From contig CM049314.1 in assembly GCA_026874595.1 (NCBI GenBank), positions 17,476,729 to 17,540,728 of the forward strand: 64,000 nt of DNA, in the 5' to 3' direction. Shown here piece after piece: positions 33,140-47,231 of this stretch; the stretch's first letter is position 1; each line of letters begins with the position of its first letter. The notes under the pieces are model-generated. The model saw nothing but the letters and a program-made list of their open reading frames with translations. It did no database searches and was not told the origin of the DNA. The translations under genes were made by a program, and so were the position numbers. The stretch comes from Sipunculus nudus. Its lineage: Eukaryota > Annelida > Sipuncula > Golfingiida > Sipunculidae.

Positions 33140-35024
33140 GCTCGATGAAATATCAGCCGAGGAGAGAACAGATTTCCGACAGTCGGCTCCCACTCAGGGT
33201 GTGTGCTTTGCAAAAATAATAAAAAGATGCACAGATATCTGAGCGCCATTTATAAATTAGGAATGTAAAATGTTTAAAAGTAATTTTAAACCACTACGTT
33301 TTATTGCTGCTCAATATTGATCTCATACTAGATATTTTTTTTCTTAATAACTGAAAAATTCAATTTGATTTTACAATCAAAAGGAAGTCATAGACTCAAA
33401 ATAAGTTTGATAAATAATTAAATTAAATAGAGTTGCGCATTTTGAATTGGAGTTCTAAACGATATAGATCGACTGATTTGTTTTCATTCACAACATATTT
33501 TATACCTGGAACAGGGCCCTGCCCACAACATAAGAGGCTGCTTACAACAGGTGCAGGCTACCCCGCAGAATGTTGTAATAAATAAATGCTGTCATAAAAA
33601 AAATCATTAAAAAAATGCCCTCCCCTTCCTTATGCATTATTAGAAATGTATTTCTACGAATACAAAATACCGATGATACAGAAACAATTCTTTTGCGTTT
33701 CCTGTCACGGCAGGAGGAAGAGACAACGGCCTGTTAGAAAATCACATTGATGACGTCATGGGTTCTGAGAATGCCAGACCTGGGTGTGTTTTTAAGTCGT
33801 CACCAGCCAAAACGAGGCAGGTGACAAACCCGTGTCCACGGAGGGCGCACGCTCAAACTGTCACGCACCTACCGGTTATTAAAGTGAAGTGACACATTAA
33901 CGGTTGATAGGCCTATTTTCTTGGTACATTTTATAACCAACAAACACTTGGGAATCCTAGTTCCCGTGGTTCTATCTATTCCAGCCTGATGGCGCACTGG
34001 GGGACCAAGATAATCATCCTTCACACGAGAGATCCGCACACTTTCAAGCCATATCAACTGGCAACTGAAAATTACAATAAATAAGACAATGGAGCAAATA
34101 TAGAATATACATTGAAAACATAAATTTCATATGTAACGGTTATCAAGAATATGATTGTCTGTTTGTTTCTGAAATGCTGTGAAACCCGGGAACATCATTG
34201 CGGTATATCCAGTATTATGTTTACAATGCTGCGTCACCATTATTGCACAACAAAGTACTTTGTGTGATTTTTTTAATGGATGTTGACGATGCATGCGCTA
34301 CATCTGCTCCATTTACTTAAACTAGCTAATCCTACCCGTTCACTATTTTCTTCAGATATACCATAGATTGTAATGAAGACTGGCTAAAAAGAAAGGGGCT
34401 AACAGACCGGTTATGCAAATTCATGTTTGTTGAACTTGCCCCACATTTCTCTTGAATAAATATAATTCTCGTGCAATAAACTGTAAATATACAAAATAAA
34501 ACATACACATAATATGAATTGTCTAACTTTTAAGTCTGCATTAACTTTTTTTCTTACTTTGTTCATGAGTTTCCAGTTGTAAACTATGTCTCTGGAGAAT
34601 ATTATAAGTTGCACATCTGTACCCATTTACAACAATTTCGCAATTTACAAATTGTCAGATCGTATATGAAGTGAAAAAATGCAAAAGGTATATTTTGATA
34701 TCTACATCCATGGAGTCATGTTTTGTTAGTTTCTGGTCTGCACATTATTTACTGTTAGATTGAAACTACGACGACATGTTTACAAGAGATTGAATGAGGT
34801 ACTGGCCATCTTATACCTCTTTCTCTCAGCCATCAATAAAAGTTTTTTTTTTTTTAAATAATTGTTCTGAAATTTAAGAAAAGAAAGAGGGCAGTTTTTG
34901 GTTTTCAAAACGGCAAAGAATTCGATTTTTTATAGGAATAAAGTAACATATTTAAATAACGCTTTACGCTAAATCCAACAATTTCCCCATTATAACCTTT
35001 AGAACAACAGAAGTTTACACTGCA

Positions 35025-35026
<2 letters not shown>
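33140..35026. other. Copy-2 unit interior, no recognised gene
   Basis: Matches 17598-19484 of copy 1. Poly-T tracts vary in length between copies. Short minus-strand frames (near 18327 and 33869) are open in both, but their differences are mostly residue-changing. Confidence 0.5.
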
Positions 35027-35090
<64 letters not shown>

Positions 35091-35239
35091 TGGTGCAGGC
35101 ACTTGCCATAGACATTTATCTTATTATCTATATATATATATATGATTATGCAACGTATCTACTAGCCCCCCCCTACCCCCCCTACCCCCCACCCCCACTT
35201 GTAAAATCCTGGATCCGCCCCTGCTAAACTATTTAGATC

Positions 35240-35436
35240 CAGGGGCGGGTCCAGGATTTTGGAAAGGGGAGGGACCAACCAGGGAAGGTTAGTAAGAAAT
35301 TTAATAAAAGATCCCCTGATCCAGAAAGGGAGGGGTCCAGGCATGGGAAAAAATGGTTAAAACCCCTGAAAATGGTTTTTGGGGCTTAAAAGAAGGGGGT
35401 CATGACCTTTGGACTCCACCTCTGGATTCGCCACTG
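35240..35436. mobile_element. CAGGGGCG-type MITE, copy 2
   Basis: Duplicate of 19682-19875. Ends are CAGGGGCGGGTCCAGGATTT and TCTGGATTCGCCACTG. Small differences lie in the central A-rich part. Confidence 0.75.
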
Positions 35437-38116
35437 TGTTAATATATTACACAACAACACATCCGTGACAGGTGTACAGTGTGCTTTACAGGCCACAGGA
35501 ATAACATGCCAAAAAATAATTTGTAAATTAATAAGCAATAGATAAGACAAAGTTTATCAGAAATCGTATACCAACCATATTTTAATAATTTATTTTATAG
35601 GTGGGCCACAGAGGAGTTCCATTACAAAAGCACAATGCGACCTCCGCCAATTATAAGTTTAATATCTCATTCATACACGAAATACCTGGATTTGGGAGTA
35701 AAAGAATAAAATAATAAAAAGAGTAAAGACAAAACTAAGGTTACAGCAAGAACCCTTAGCTGACCCCAACCCTAGCGCCATTTCGCCCCTCTGACATTAG
35801 AGAGTCTACGACCAGCGTACTGGCTGTCAGCATGCCGTTACATCCTTCAGCGATTAACGCACTTTAAGGCTCTATGAGAATGCAAATATTTTCGTCATGT
35901 CTGACAACATCTCACGCATTACAAGTACGCTGTCACTTGACAAAACCAGACCATTTTGTTAGCTTATTTAGTATACTTTCTAACAACATCCAACATGAGC
36001 GAGAAAAGTTCCGTTTTAACTCAGCATATTGGTTAGTCCCACCGCATGTTTGTTGAATTTCTCACTGCATGAATACAAGCATGGCTCGCATGGTTCGGGT
36101 TACTGGACGGCAGCCAACTTGTGCGCATTCAGGAAATTACTGGTTACCATAGACTCATAGAGATAGATTTTCAGTTTGGGTTGTGAGTTCACATGTATTC
36201 TCTTGTGTTAATTCATCATCCGCAACCTAATGTTATGATAATGAGCTGTTTACCACAATATGAATGCAACATGATGGAAGACCACTGCGCAGCATTCCTA
36301 GATATTGCTTGTAACACGACTCAAGTAGGCTACCAGCCCAATTATCAGTGCCTACTGAGTCAGGTTGTAATATACTAAGGGCCAGTCCATTATTACAATT
36401 CTCACTCTATATATATTTTATCATGATTATATAATATGTAAGGTTTAGGTGTTAAAGTTAATTGGGGCTTTGTGTATTCAAGTGTCAGAGCTGAGTTTCC
36501 TGGTAATTACATAATGACTGTAATTGCTTATTCATGATTACATGGCAACACTATTCAGTCTTATAACACTTCCATTTAGCTCCCCTGCACACCTTTCTTT
36601 AATTGCATCTGTAATGACACGTCAGGAAAATCTCAGATTGGCTAACTCATTTTTTATTAATCTTGCTTGAAGACATCCTATGTGTTCAGAGTCAGTTAGA
36701 AACTGGTGGCCAAGTCCTGAGCAGGGGCTTCGCATTCCCTCTCCTGTATAGTTACAATAAAGAACAGTATACATAAACTCAGAGACTTGTAAGTTTGTCG
36801 CCCATGTACCCAGGGCAAGGTTATGATTATACAGGGTTGTAACGACTAACCCAACCACCGAACAACATATTCTTAACTAAAAATCTGTATTCCAAGGAAT
36901 ACAAACCTCCCCCATGTGGATGGTCCCAATTGGTGGGTGCTCCCAAACCCATGTTTGATATTTAGCTCCATACTCCCATGTTCATTCGCCGAGCATAAAT
37001 GACTCTATATTTGTGATTACTCCGATATGACGTTTCTTAATCCAGATCATGTGCCGGATCCACACCAAAATCTAATCCAAAATAGCCCATTTGGGAAATA
37101 TCCTGAAAATTCCATGATATTCCGGCCATGATTGCGCTAGTTATGTTGTGACAAACATACACACGAAAGGGGATGAACACATATCCTCCTGCCAGAGGCA
37201 ATTAAAAGTCGTATAGGATTTTATTAATATATGTAATTTGTACCTTAATTACGTCATCAGGTTCAGGTAGGTACATGAAAAACGCTCTATATTTACCATA
37301 ACACATAAAAATGAAGTGGGGTGATTCACCAACAGACCCTTCATGAGGCATGAAGTTCATGTAGACATTTATAATACAGGAGGAGACACAGCTCAGAGGA
37401 CTTTAATCAGATCGCTATTTTTCGTTACAGATAGTACAACCCTGCATTGTCATGGTAACAACTTCCAAAGAAATACCGTTTCGTTCAACATTACTGTAAC
37501 ATTAGTAAAGCTGATGCAATACTGCGCTGGAGGCGAAAACTTCAGCGGCGGAGACCTTTTTGCCAAAAGCATTATGAGATATAGGACACTTTGACGTGTT
37601 TAATGAATGCTATTTCTGGTGATTTTCTCTGTGTAGACGCAGGCGATGGCGCTCAATAGGACCCCTGTAATCAAGTATCTTTATTCTCTGAATCGTCGCC
37701 TGGCCAGACAAGTTTAGACTGAGACTCCGGGCCTCGGGCTGCTGTAATATAATGGGGCCGTGGAACTGTTCGGCGTGGTGGCCAGAGTTGATTATGAGAG
37801 TGTACATGCATGGAATAATAAACTGTTAGACTGCATTGGAAAGTCGGATTCAGATTTAGCACAGCTAAAACAACCAATAGCACCATCACTCTCGTGCAGT
37901 CTCCCCAGCTGTACAAGATAAATGGTTAGAAAAAAATGGTAGGAAAAGCAGTCGTAGGCTTGTTGATGAGGTTTTATGTTTACTGAAAAAAATGCCATCA
38001 ACTGTGATGGCTAAATACATAAATTCATACATTTATTTGTCAGAAGCATTATGGGATAGGGGAAACTTTAACGTTTTTATTTAATGGTATTTCTGCTGAT
38101 TTTCTCTAATTATATG

Positions 38117-38167
<51 letters not shown>

Positions 38168-41100
38168 CAGGCTTGTGTGTGGATGAGGTACACTAATTCA
38201 GAAAGTGATTTATGATTATTGTTCAGCTTTGACAAGTTTAAGATGTTTCAGGTAACATTACAGTGGTTTAACATCTTGTTTTCTGTTAACTCTTGCCCAG
38301 ACTGGATATCAGCCTTGACATTTGTAGCATTAACGATTACCCTTGTGTGCTATTGATGGCCGGCAAGAAGGACGACGGAAGTCCGATCCCATTGACAAAG
38401 GAGAACTGATCGTCATCTGAGCCAAAACCTTATTATACTGCGACTATGTAGCTGATGTTGTTTGCTCGGCGTTCTCCATGGACGAATCAACATAGAAAGG
38501 TCACAAGAAACGACGTGATAAATGTGTGGGTGTTTCCCCGGGAATACATTTAGAAAAGTATCGTTTCCTTATTAACTACATTTTACGACTTGTATTTTTA
38601 TTAACGATCCAATGAATAATTTAGCTGAACTGTTTTACGTTCAAGGCGCTGTCAGTTCTATTTGTGTGAATTCTACAAATTTTCAGCTTCATAGTTTTAT
38701 ATTCCGCTCATATTTCTCTGACGTCTTTCATATACATCCAGTTCACAGCCGAGCAGTCGTATTTTAGTTTTGAACCAACATTTTTAGACATGAAGTGAAA
38801 CTTACAAATACTGGTAAAAGGGGTTTAATTATTTAAAAAAAAGGCATAAAGGAGTTTCCTTATATTGTTCGGATCACCTAAAAGTGAAATAATGAAACTT
38901 TATTCCCCCGTTGGAAGGCGTCACCATTCTTATTACGACAGATGTACAAACAGAGATAATCACACGGACTCTTGTTTTAGTTTTAAAATTAAAACGATTT
39001 CGCCAGCCACTTTGTCCGATATTTCATTTTCTAATGCCATGGAAGACCAAAATTGTTTTCCATATATTGTTTACAGACGGACAAAGAGACAAACTGAAAA
39101 CACCAAGGCATGTAACAAATTCCCTTTCTTTACCTTCACTAATACAAACAAGGGGGCAGAGGGATCTAATGGATAACAAAAAAAAAACGTGGCACTATAG
39201 ATACATATTACCTTCAGAAGAGTACTCTTTTAAATGCAGAAAAAGGAAAATGCTAGGTAGAGTTTTAAGAATTTCACCAATTAGCTCTTTAGGTATCCCA
39301 AAGACATTGTTTTAACTGGATACGATTGGGGGGGGATACCGAACTCATTTAAAGAGTCCAACGGTTCTTACTTTGATCGTTTGCAATAATATGCATCATC
39401 GGGGTAACAATGAAAAAAATTAAATATTACATCAGCTATCATAAAAATAGGTGAGCTCATAGATGTAGCCAGGAACCGTGAAGACTTAAAATAATTTGAT
39501 TGACATAAAAAAAAGTATATAAGATATGGATGAGTCCTAGGTGCCTGTTTACAGTGTCCACAGCGGTGTCTCTTATTATCTTCCACATTTGCAAAACAGT
39601 GCATGATCTATTAACACGTAAAATTTGTTGCTGATAGCTGCAACCGTTCGTAAGATGATAGGAAACTGGCACTGTATTATGTATGCATACTTGTAAAGTT
39701 GTTATTATCATAAACATTTAAAGCTGTGGAAAGACTTCAATCAATCATCCTTCCTCAATTTTATTCCCTCAAATTTCAGACTGATCTGAGGAAAAAGAAA
39801 TACCATTTCGAGGCAAAGAACGGTACACGCAAGTGGTACCACAAAGAGGTAATTCTGATGACAAAATCATTTGGTGACAGTAGATACATCGGGTTCCTCA
39901 GATATTTGGTACAATATGTAACATTTATGCAAGCATCTGAAAATCGAAAATTTTAATATCACTTAAAATGAATGATACAGATCCAAAGAAAAAAATTTGA
40001 AAACCTCAAATGTCTGGCACCGGAGACGCCGTTATACCCCTGGACTTTAGCTATACCACTTTAACTAGAAAACTGACATGCCAGAAAGGGCCCCGCAAAA
40101 GATGCAGTTTTTATAAATTGAAGTACTGTGAATTTGGTGTACTTTGGTAGCATGGGCTGATAGAGTGATATTTGAAAATTAAAGAATCTGTAAAGGACAG
40201 CTGACATGTATAAACTGGAAGAAAAGATATGGTAAAGTGAAAATGTTCAAGGCTATCATAATAATGATATAAAAGAAATGCAAGCATTTTTAGTTTCTGT
40301 ATTTGTGTTTTACCTGTGCCAATTTTTCTTGGTTGAAGTCTTGGCTGGGCTGTGTCAAATATTTTTCCAGTATTTGTATGTTGAATTGGCCTTATTACAT
40401 GTAAGGCTTGAGTCTGTACATGAACCTTGTAGTATTAGAGAGAGTCAGCTGCTGGTTAGTCGTGATAAAATGGTCATTCTCTTGAATTGAAATTCAGCTG
40501 TTCTTGGGCTTGGGTCTACAGATGGGCCGTGTGGTGTAGAATGGCTACATATGAATATCAATGTAAATTTGTTGATGGTCACTATAATAGGTCCAAATTC
40601 CTTGAGATGTTGGAAGTGGAGATAGATTTGTCCAAACATGGTCTAAATGTGAGCCACTGTGGTGCGTTGGGCCAGTGTATCCTTTTCTGGGGAATCTTCA
40701 AATTGTCTGTACAAAGTATGCTGTGAAAATGTAATGCCGCTGTACACGAGTGACTCGAAAAAGATTCATCCATTTCTGGCCTGCTGAAGGAGACACCAGC
40801 AACTGAACACCAAACAGTGTATTACTTTTTTTCCTTCTCAATAAGCTTCTCCCTTAGGCCATGGGTGATACATATTATGTTTGAATCCTATCCATCATAT
40901 GTTAAGGGAGTTATTATGCAGATACGAATTTGATTGTTCATCAAATTCTTTGCGAGTTACTGCATTAACATCATTTGAGAATTATCGCCTCTGTCAAGGT
41001 CATCAATCTTCGAACTTGACCTAGCCCTTCATAACAAACATTACTGGTGCAAGTTCAGCAAGTGTTAGTCAATTTGTTTGCGAGCTATTTGGTTAACATC

Positions 41101-41773
41101 ATTTTAGCATTATCACGTCTGCGACCTTGAAAATCCATCAAGGTCACCCATCTTCAAACATGATGTAGCCCATCAAAAGGTCAATCACTGCCGTGAGTCT
41201 GGAGACCTTATATGAAATACTTTTTACAAGTTATTGTTTTAACAATGTGTGTCCTTTTGCATGTATATTTGCTAAGACAGCGCAACCTTACTGGGTGTTC
41301 AGTAATGGTTTTTACCGCATAACTTACAGAAAATGGCTGACTATGACCATATATTATGCCTCGTTGCTGTTGACATGAGGACCTGTCCTACTGTTAAGAT
41401 AGAACAAACAATTATGGTTACAATTATGATTTCTGCCCTGCTGAAAGAGAGACCTAAAATTTAACACCAAACTGTGAATAACTTTTTTTTACCTTTGACC
41501 GCCGGACCCAAAAATCGATAGGGGTCTTCCATAAATGATGGTTAACACATATTTAAGGTATGAACTCAATCCGTCAATCCTATCTGGAGTTATCATCCGG
41601 AAAAGGATTTGTGGACGGACGGACGAACAGACAGCTAGACAGACGGACATGTCGATTACTATTGGGCACCCGCTTTTCAAGCGGGGGCCTAATAAGGGCC
41701 CCTCTCTATAATTATTGACACACTCCAGCGGTGGCGCCACAAGTACTGTTCGACAGATAAAGGGACACACCCT

Positions 41774-44651
41774 GAGGCTCTGGCCTGTATGTATGTACAC
41801 CCAAAAATTTCAAAGAAATCGGTCCATTAGTGTTTAAATTATAGTGCTGTAATGTTGATCAGTAGCACTTATATGGTCACACACGACATAAACATGGCGA
41901 TATAGGTGTACTCGGGGCCACCAGTCTTCTGTATAAGACAGTTATTTTAGATTTCAACTCTTGAAATATCTGCTATACACTATATGTGATACGCCCACCT
42001 GAGTTGACAAAATATGTCCATTATTTTCTTTAAGTTATGATGCTGTTATTGATTTTTTGAGTAATAAATGGGTAAACTGGGCAAATACCGAAATATTACA
42101 GGTGGCGCCACTAGTGTTTTCTGCAGGATAAAGCTATCAAAGATCCTTGTTCATACTCACTTTCAGAACCATTCATGAGTCTTTTCTTGAGAAATCAAAT
42201 TTATTGTACGATTTCCACCAAATTTGAAAGTATCAAAGGCAAAGGTCACTCATACCAAAGTTCATGAATCAGGTTTTTACAGGCTTCATCCTCCGAACCA
42301 TATCTATGCATGTGGTCAATTTCATGAATATCAGCTCATTAGTTTTATCCTCCAGCCGGGATGTCCGGTTATACACAGCGGTCGCTCCAGATCCCTTCTG
42401 TTTTAACCGCTGCTTTGTATAATAAGGTTCTCTGGGTCGCACCATCAAGGATGGCACACACAATAAAATCGTAATCAGACCAATGAGAGCGTGGCATCGC
42501 ATGGTGCATCCAGCTCCAAATTTTAAACATGCGACACCCGCTCTTGTTGGTCCGATTCTTGGCCGTGTCAGAACCAGTGTAATCAGAAACAGGGAAATAC
42601 GATGACAATGTGAATGGAATATGCAAACAGGCTCTGAGGACCCTGCCGACGAGATAAACAGATGATGTCAATAAAGCTAAGGCGCATAAACAGCTCAAGC
42701 TTTGACACATACCGAAAAGGGCTGTCGATCTGGTTTAACAAGCAGTGTATTTCTTCCAGGTAAAGCATCATATAAAAAGACAATCAAAAACCAAATCTGC
42801 GAAACATCACGTTAACTATAACTGCACAGGATTTTTTTAAAATAGTAGAAAAGGCACCTTCTATTCTGGGGCGGGCTAAATAGCCAATGGTGTCCTGAGA
42901 AATGCATGTCTCAGTATTACTGTGCTAATCTGCGGGTGGTGAAAAAGAGTTACTGAAAATGGTAATTTACCGACATAAAATATGTCGCCGTCTGATGAAG
43001 AAACGAAAGTGATGTTTGAAGAGACTACAGTCGTCATCTTGACGATAAACAGCCGAAGTTTTTTTTTTTTATGAAATGGCGGTACTCCATATACCGGAAC
43101 ATGGTCATATATCACCAAAAACAACAAACTGTAAATATAAACTTTATTCATGGTTATCAAGAACATCATCACAACGGTCACACCTGCAGTATACATAACA
43201 CAGTACTTTCAATAAGTAATCAACTTGAGTTTACCTGTACTTCACTCAAACGGACAATATGAAATAATACTTGTATAAATCCTGATGCCACTACACACAC
43301 GCACGCACACCCTCACAAATATATATATATACATATATATAAAGAATCTTCTCAAGTGTCTACAATTAAGACGTTCCTAAAAAAATATATGATGAAGTTT
43401 TCCTGCATACACGCACAAACAAACCCACACATGCGGCGTTATAAAAATTGGGTATCATTTTCTTTGCAGGGACTTTTCTTTGTTATTATTTCGTGTATGA
43501 TTTTATGAATTATACTCACATACAGGTTCCCAAGTGTATCTGTTTTGCACCCGCGACCCCTCAGTCTGGATGGGGCAGTGGTCATCGGTGTATGAACAGT
43601 TATGTGAACATTACGCGGTATGAGAAGCTTAATGACCAACAGAACAATATTATACAACATCAGAAATACCGTGTATATAACATTTATCAGGTGTATGTGG
43701 TCAGTTGGTCCCCACCTTGCAGCTTAACAGGGCTCTACAATATATAACCCGAGAGAACCTGACTGCTTGTCCTAACATTGAAAGCTCACCATATATCTCA
43801 TACCACATGTTACGTCTGTATAAATATGAACAAAAAATTAAGTGTATTTTTATAAAAAAAAAACTGCTAAACTGCCATGATATGGTTCACTGAACTGCCT
43901 GCACACACAAATATTCTGACAAGACCATTTCCGTCACATTTGATATGAATTCTTTCCTGGGTGAATTCTCTACACGCTATTCTCGGATAAAAAAAACAAT
44001 ACTGCAATATATAACATATGTATTATTGAGCAATTACACGGCACAATGAGCAAAATGTTATACAAACATAATAAAAGTTAAATATATTTACAATACTCTC
44101 CTGTCCATATATACATATATATTCCATAATTGACCCGTCCTATAAACTCCATAAAAATTGTGAAAAATACTTTTTATTTAAGGTTTTTAGCTGTTCACTT
44201 TGGGACTGAATAAAATTATCTTCACATGAGACAGTGTATCAGCGTGTGATCAACGTCTGCTTGTCGTTTTTTATATATTCAATAACACGTCTTCCGCATA
44301 ACAAGACATGATCTTACAAAGCGGCCACAAGTTCCACATATGTATATGATAACGATATGATGACGATATAAATTTGAAATTATGTTGAGCAGAAATACAT
44401 AAATCTTCAACCCCTACCTATCTTCCGCACAACATAAAACTACCTATCTCCGTAAACCTAAACGACCGCTATAAGATTATGAGTATCATAACATATCAAG
44501 AATTAAACAATCACCTGTCCCGTTTGTAGATAAATAACAGGTACACATACTTCATGGAAACCCTTTCATGATAAATAAAAAACAGTTTAACAAATTGAAT
44601 CTATCTGCTCTTCCCAACTATAAACATAACAATACATATACTAATAAATAC
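41774..44651. other. Unique sequence, no recognised gene
   Basis: Begins right after the tandem unit. A minus-strand frame at 42369-42710 opens with a hydrophobic, leader-like stretch but has no family match. Contains a ggtggcgccactagtg repeat fragment near 42103, also seen at 26920 and 41730. Confidence 0.5.
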
Positions 44652-44783
44652 TCCAAATTCGTTACACTGCTGAAAATATTCCAATATCGTTATACTGCTG
44701 AAAATATTCTAATTTCGTTACACCGCTGAAAATATTCTAATTTCGTTACACTGCTGAAAATTCTCTAATTTCGTTACACTGCT
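44652..44783. repeat. ~32-bp tandem repeat, about 4-5 units
   Basis: Units read ttcgttacactgctgaaaat plus attctaa with small changes (tatcgttatactgctg in unit 2). The last unit loses the tail at ctgcttactg. Confidence 0.85.
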
Positions 44784-47231
44784 TACTGTTATGAAAACTT
44801 GAACATGCAGTTCCCTTGGTGCCGCGTACATTTAAATATTTGTAGATAAAACAGGCTAGAGTAATGCCGTATTAACCTGAATCAACAAGAGAGTCGTCAC
44901 TGGAGCGCATTACTCCTTTGGCAAAACCGAGCATTCATTCTAGTAACCAAAAAGGTGAACCACTGTAACCCCCTAAAAATGATATCCGAAGCGTTTCTGC
45001 AATGCAGGAGAGCGCTCTCTTTTACTGGTCGAGCCAGTGGGTGAAAAAAAAGATAGATCACGTAAATTAATTCGATAATCATCAAGATACGGATCAAACG
45101 CCGCAGCTGGACGAACTCAAGAAGTTAATGGAATCCTCCTGTTACCGCGAACGATGATCACATCATCCAATTTCAACAATCCATCGGAGACAAAAAAAAA
45201 AACCACGAAAAACCATAGTCGAAACGTCCTCTCTACGACAACAAGAAGAACCTGTCAACCAAAAAGCCTCCCCCCCCCCCGGTCCCATCATCTCCCGGTT
45301 AGAGACAAAGATCGGTTTATTTTGCCAAGAGACAAGAAGCTAGAGCAAAGTGAATCATTGTACCATTTTTTTTTCTTATTTCTTATTGTTTCTTTATCTT
45401 GCATTGATTAAATGCAGTGTAAATTGTGATTGGTCGAGACAGGTCTTCCAAACGATACAGCAACACTTAATTTGGTAAATGCAGAATGTAGGAATGGTCT
45501 CCTCAGATATAAACGAATTATGTATTCTTGGCTGAGTGTAAACAAGGTTGAGAGAACCCATTTGAAAGTGACTCCCCTATCCTTTTCATTGCTTGCCTAT
45601 ATGGTGCGATCAAGCTCTAGAAAATCATATTATGAAGTGGACGAAAAATAGGAGTCACTGCACGGAGGCTTGTAATTTGGACCCACTGGGACGAAGTACA
45701 TACAGACGAGAGTTACTCCCTGGTACGGCGGATTACATTAAATATACAATTTCACAATTGTATTGTATATTAGATGGTGTTACTCTCTGCATTCAGAAGC
45801 GCCTGGGCTTGAGTGGGTGTCCCTAGGATTAACAGTCAAGACAAGATGAATAAATAACTTTTGTAGAAATTATTACATTTCATTGGACCCTCGCTAATCC
45901 AGGGTAGCAAGAACACAGCACAGAGGCGTTAATTCTTCAGGCTTAATTTGGTGACTAAAAATATGTCTTACTGATGACGGAATACCGCTTCTGTATATCA
46001 GTGCCACCTTGAGCTCATTCAGTGAAACACGTGAGGGAGCAAAACCTTCAAACTGGAAATTCCTTTGTATTTTCTGATAAAGTCGATGAGATTGCAAACG
46101 TGAGTATATAGGTAGTTTCACTGCAATGAGCTAGTTCACGCTAACGACTTTTAATAAAATCTACAGAAATTTAAAAGATCTCAATCATTCAAAGTTTGAA
46201 TACAAGATGACGATGAGAAGCAATGCACTGATTTCTGTAAATAATCTTGTTTCTTATTTATTGCTGTTTAAGTCCCTGACAGCACTCTGAAAATAACATT
46301 AAAAAACTCTTTTGCTGGGCATTTTGAACTCGTGGATACTGTAACTGCTCGTATGATCATTCTGCCACCCATGGTCTAATCAGTGGAAAAGTGCAAGTCC
46401 AAGAGAAAAAGAGATAAAAAAATTATTGTAGTAAAAACTACACTACGATGAAAAACATTGTGATTCCAAAACTATTTCGGTCATACACATTATCAGAGTC
46501 AAATTATTAGAAATTGGGTACTGATTCAAAGCACACAGGTTTCGTATTAGTTGGTCATTGCTACCAGAGAAATTCTTTGGTGCAACATGGCTACGAAGCC
46601 TGGGCGGATGGCCTTGCTGTACATGCAAGGAAAGTAACTGCTGATGAAATTTGGCACCTAAATTTACAACACTTTAGCGGGGGTCCGGAAAAATGCAACT
46701 GTGTCGTCACATTTTAAAGTCTTCCATGTGAAGAAACGTTGTCACGAAGAGGGACATCCTCCAGATATATTTCCAAGAAAGGTTCCCGCAACCAAACCTT
46801 TTTAATGCAAATTCATGTGTTAATGCGAATTTAATCAATTCATTTAAGACGGTGGCCAATGTTCGACCATGTATGGCGTCATCCTATGTCTTTAGGGCAG
46901 GCCCATGGACGTCACAGGAGGCGACAGGCTTTTTCCTTTACCGAATCAATATCAGGTAAGTCTTCCATCAGAGGGAACCTGAAGCCACGTAAGGGCACCC
47001 TGCGTAAATTTGATGAATAGTAATGAGCCCTGTAATCTTGCAGCCTGTTTTCTTCCTGACAGCATTAAGGTCTAGTATTTTAACGGGTACCAATGACGTC
47101 ACACCGTCATCCAATCTACCCCTGGCCGACTTTACAGCCCGTCGTCATGGCGGCACGTGATCAATGCTGTCGACGTTAACCTCTACACCACAGAGGTAAA
47201 TTGAGCAAAAGATCAATCAAACATGTACACG
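44784..47231. other. Likely 3' flank of lipase gene, no recognised gene
   Basis: Contains poly-A, poly-C and poly-T runs at 45190-45380 and a possible minus-strand AATAAA at 46257-46262. Other frames look like chance. Confidence 0.45.

Larger units (their letters stand above)
26977..41773. repeat. Tandem unit, copy 2 (~14.8 kb)
   Basis: Direct repeat of 13201-26964, separated from it by 12 bases of filler. It is longer because of a retrotransposon at 30946-32664, partly offset by lacking the copy-1 insertion at 21656-22582. Small differences include a run near 36950-37030 with no counterpart in copy 1, and added bases near 38440-38460 and 40550-40730. The right end stops at agggacacaccct, after which the flanking sequence is unique. 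Confidence 0.95.

Noticed and set aside
42369-42710. 113-codon minus-strand frame with a leader-like start
   Set aside because: No recognised domain, no second copy for comparison, and several overlapping frames of similar length.
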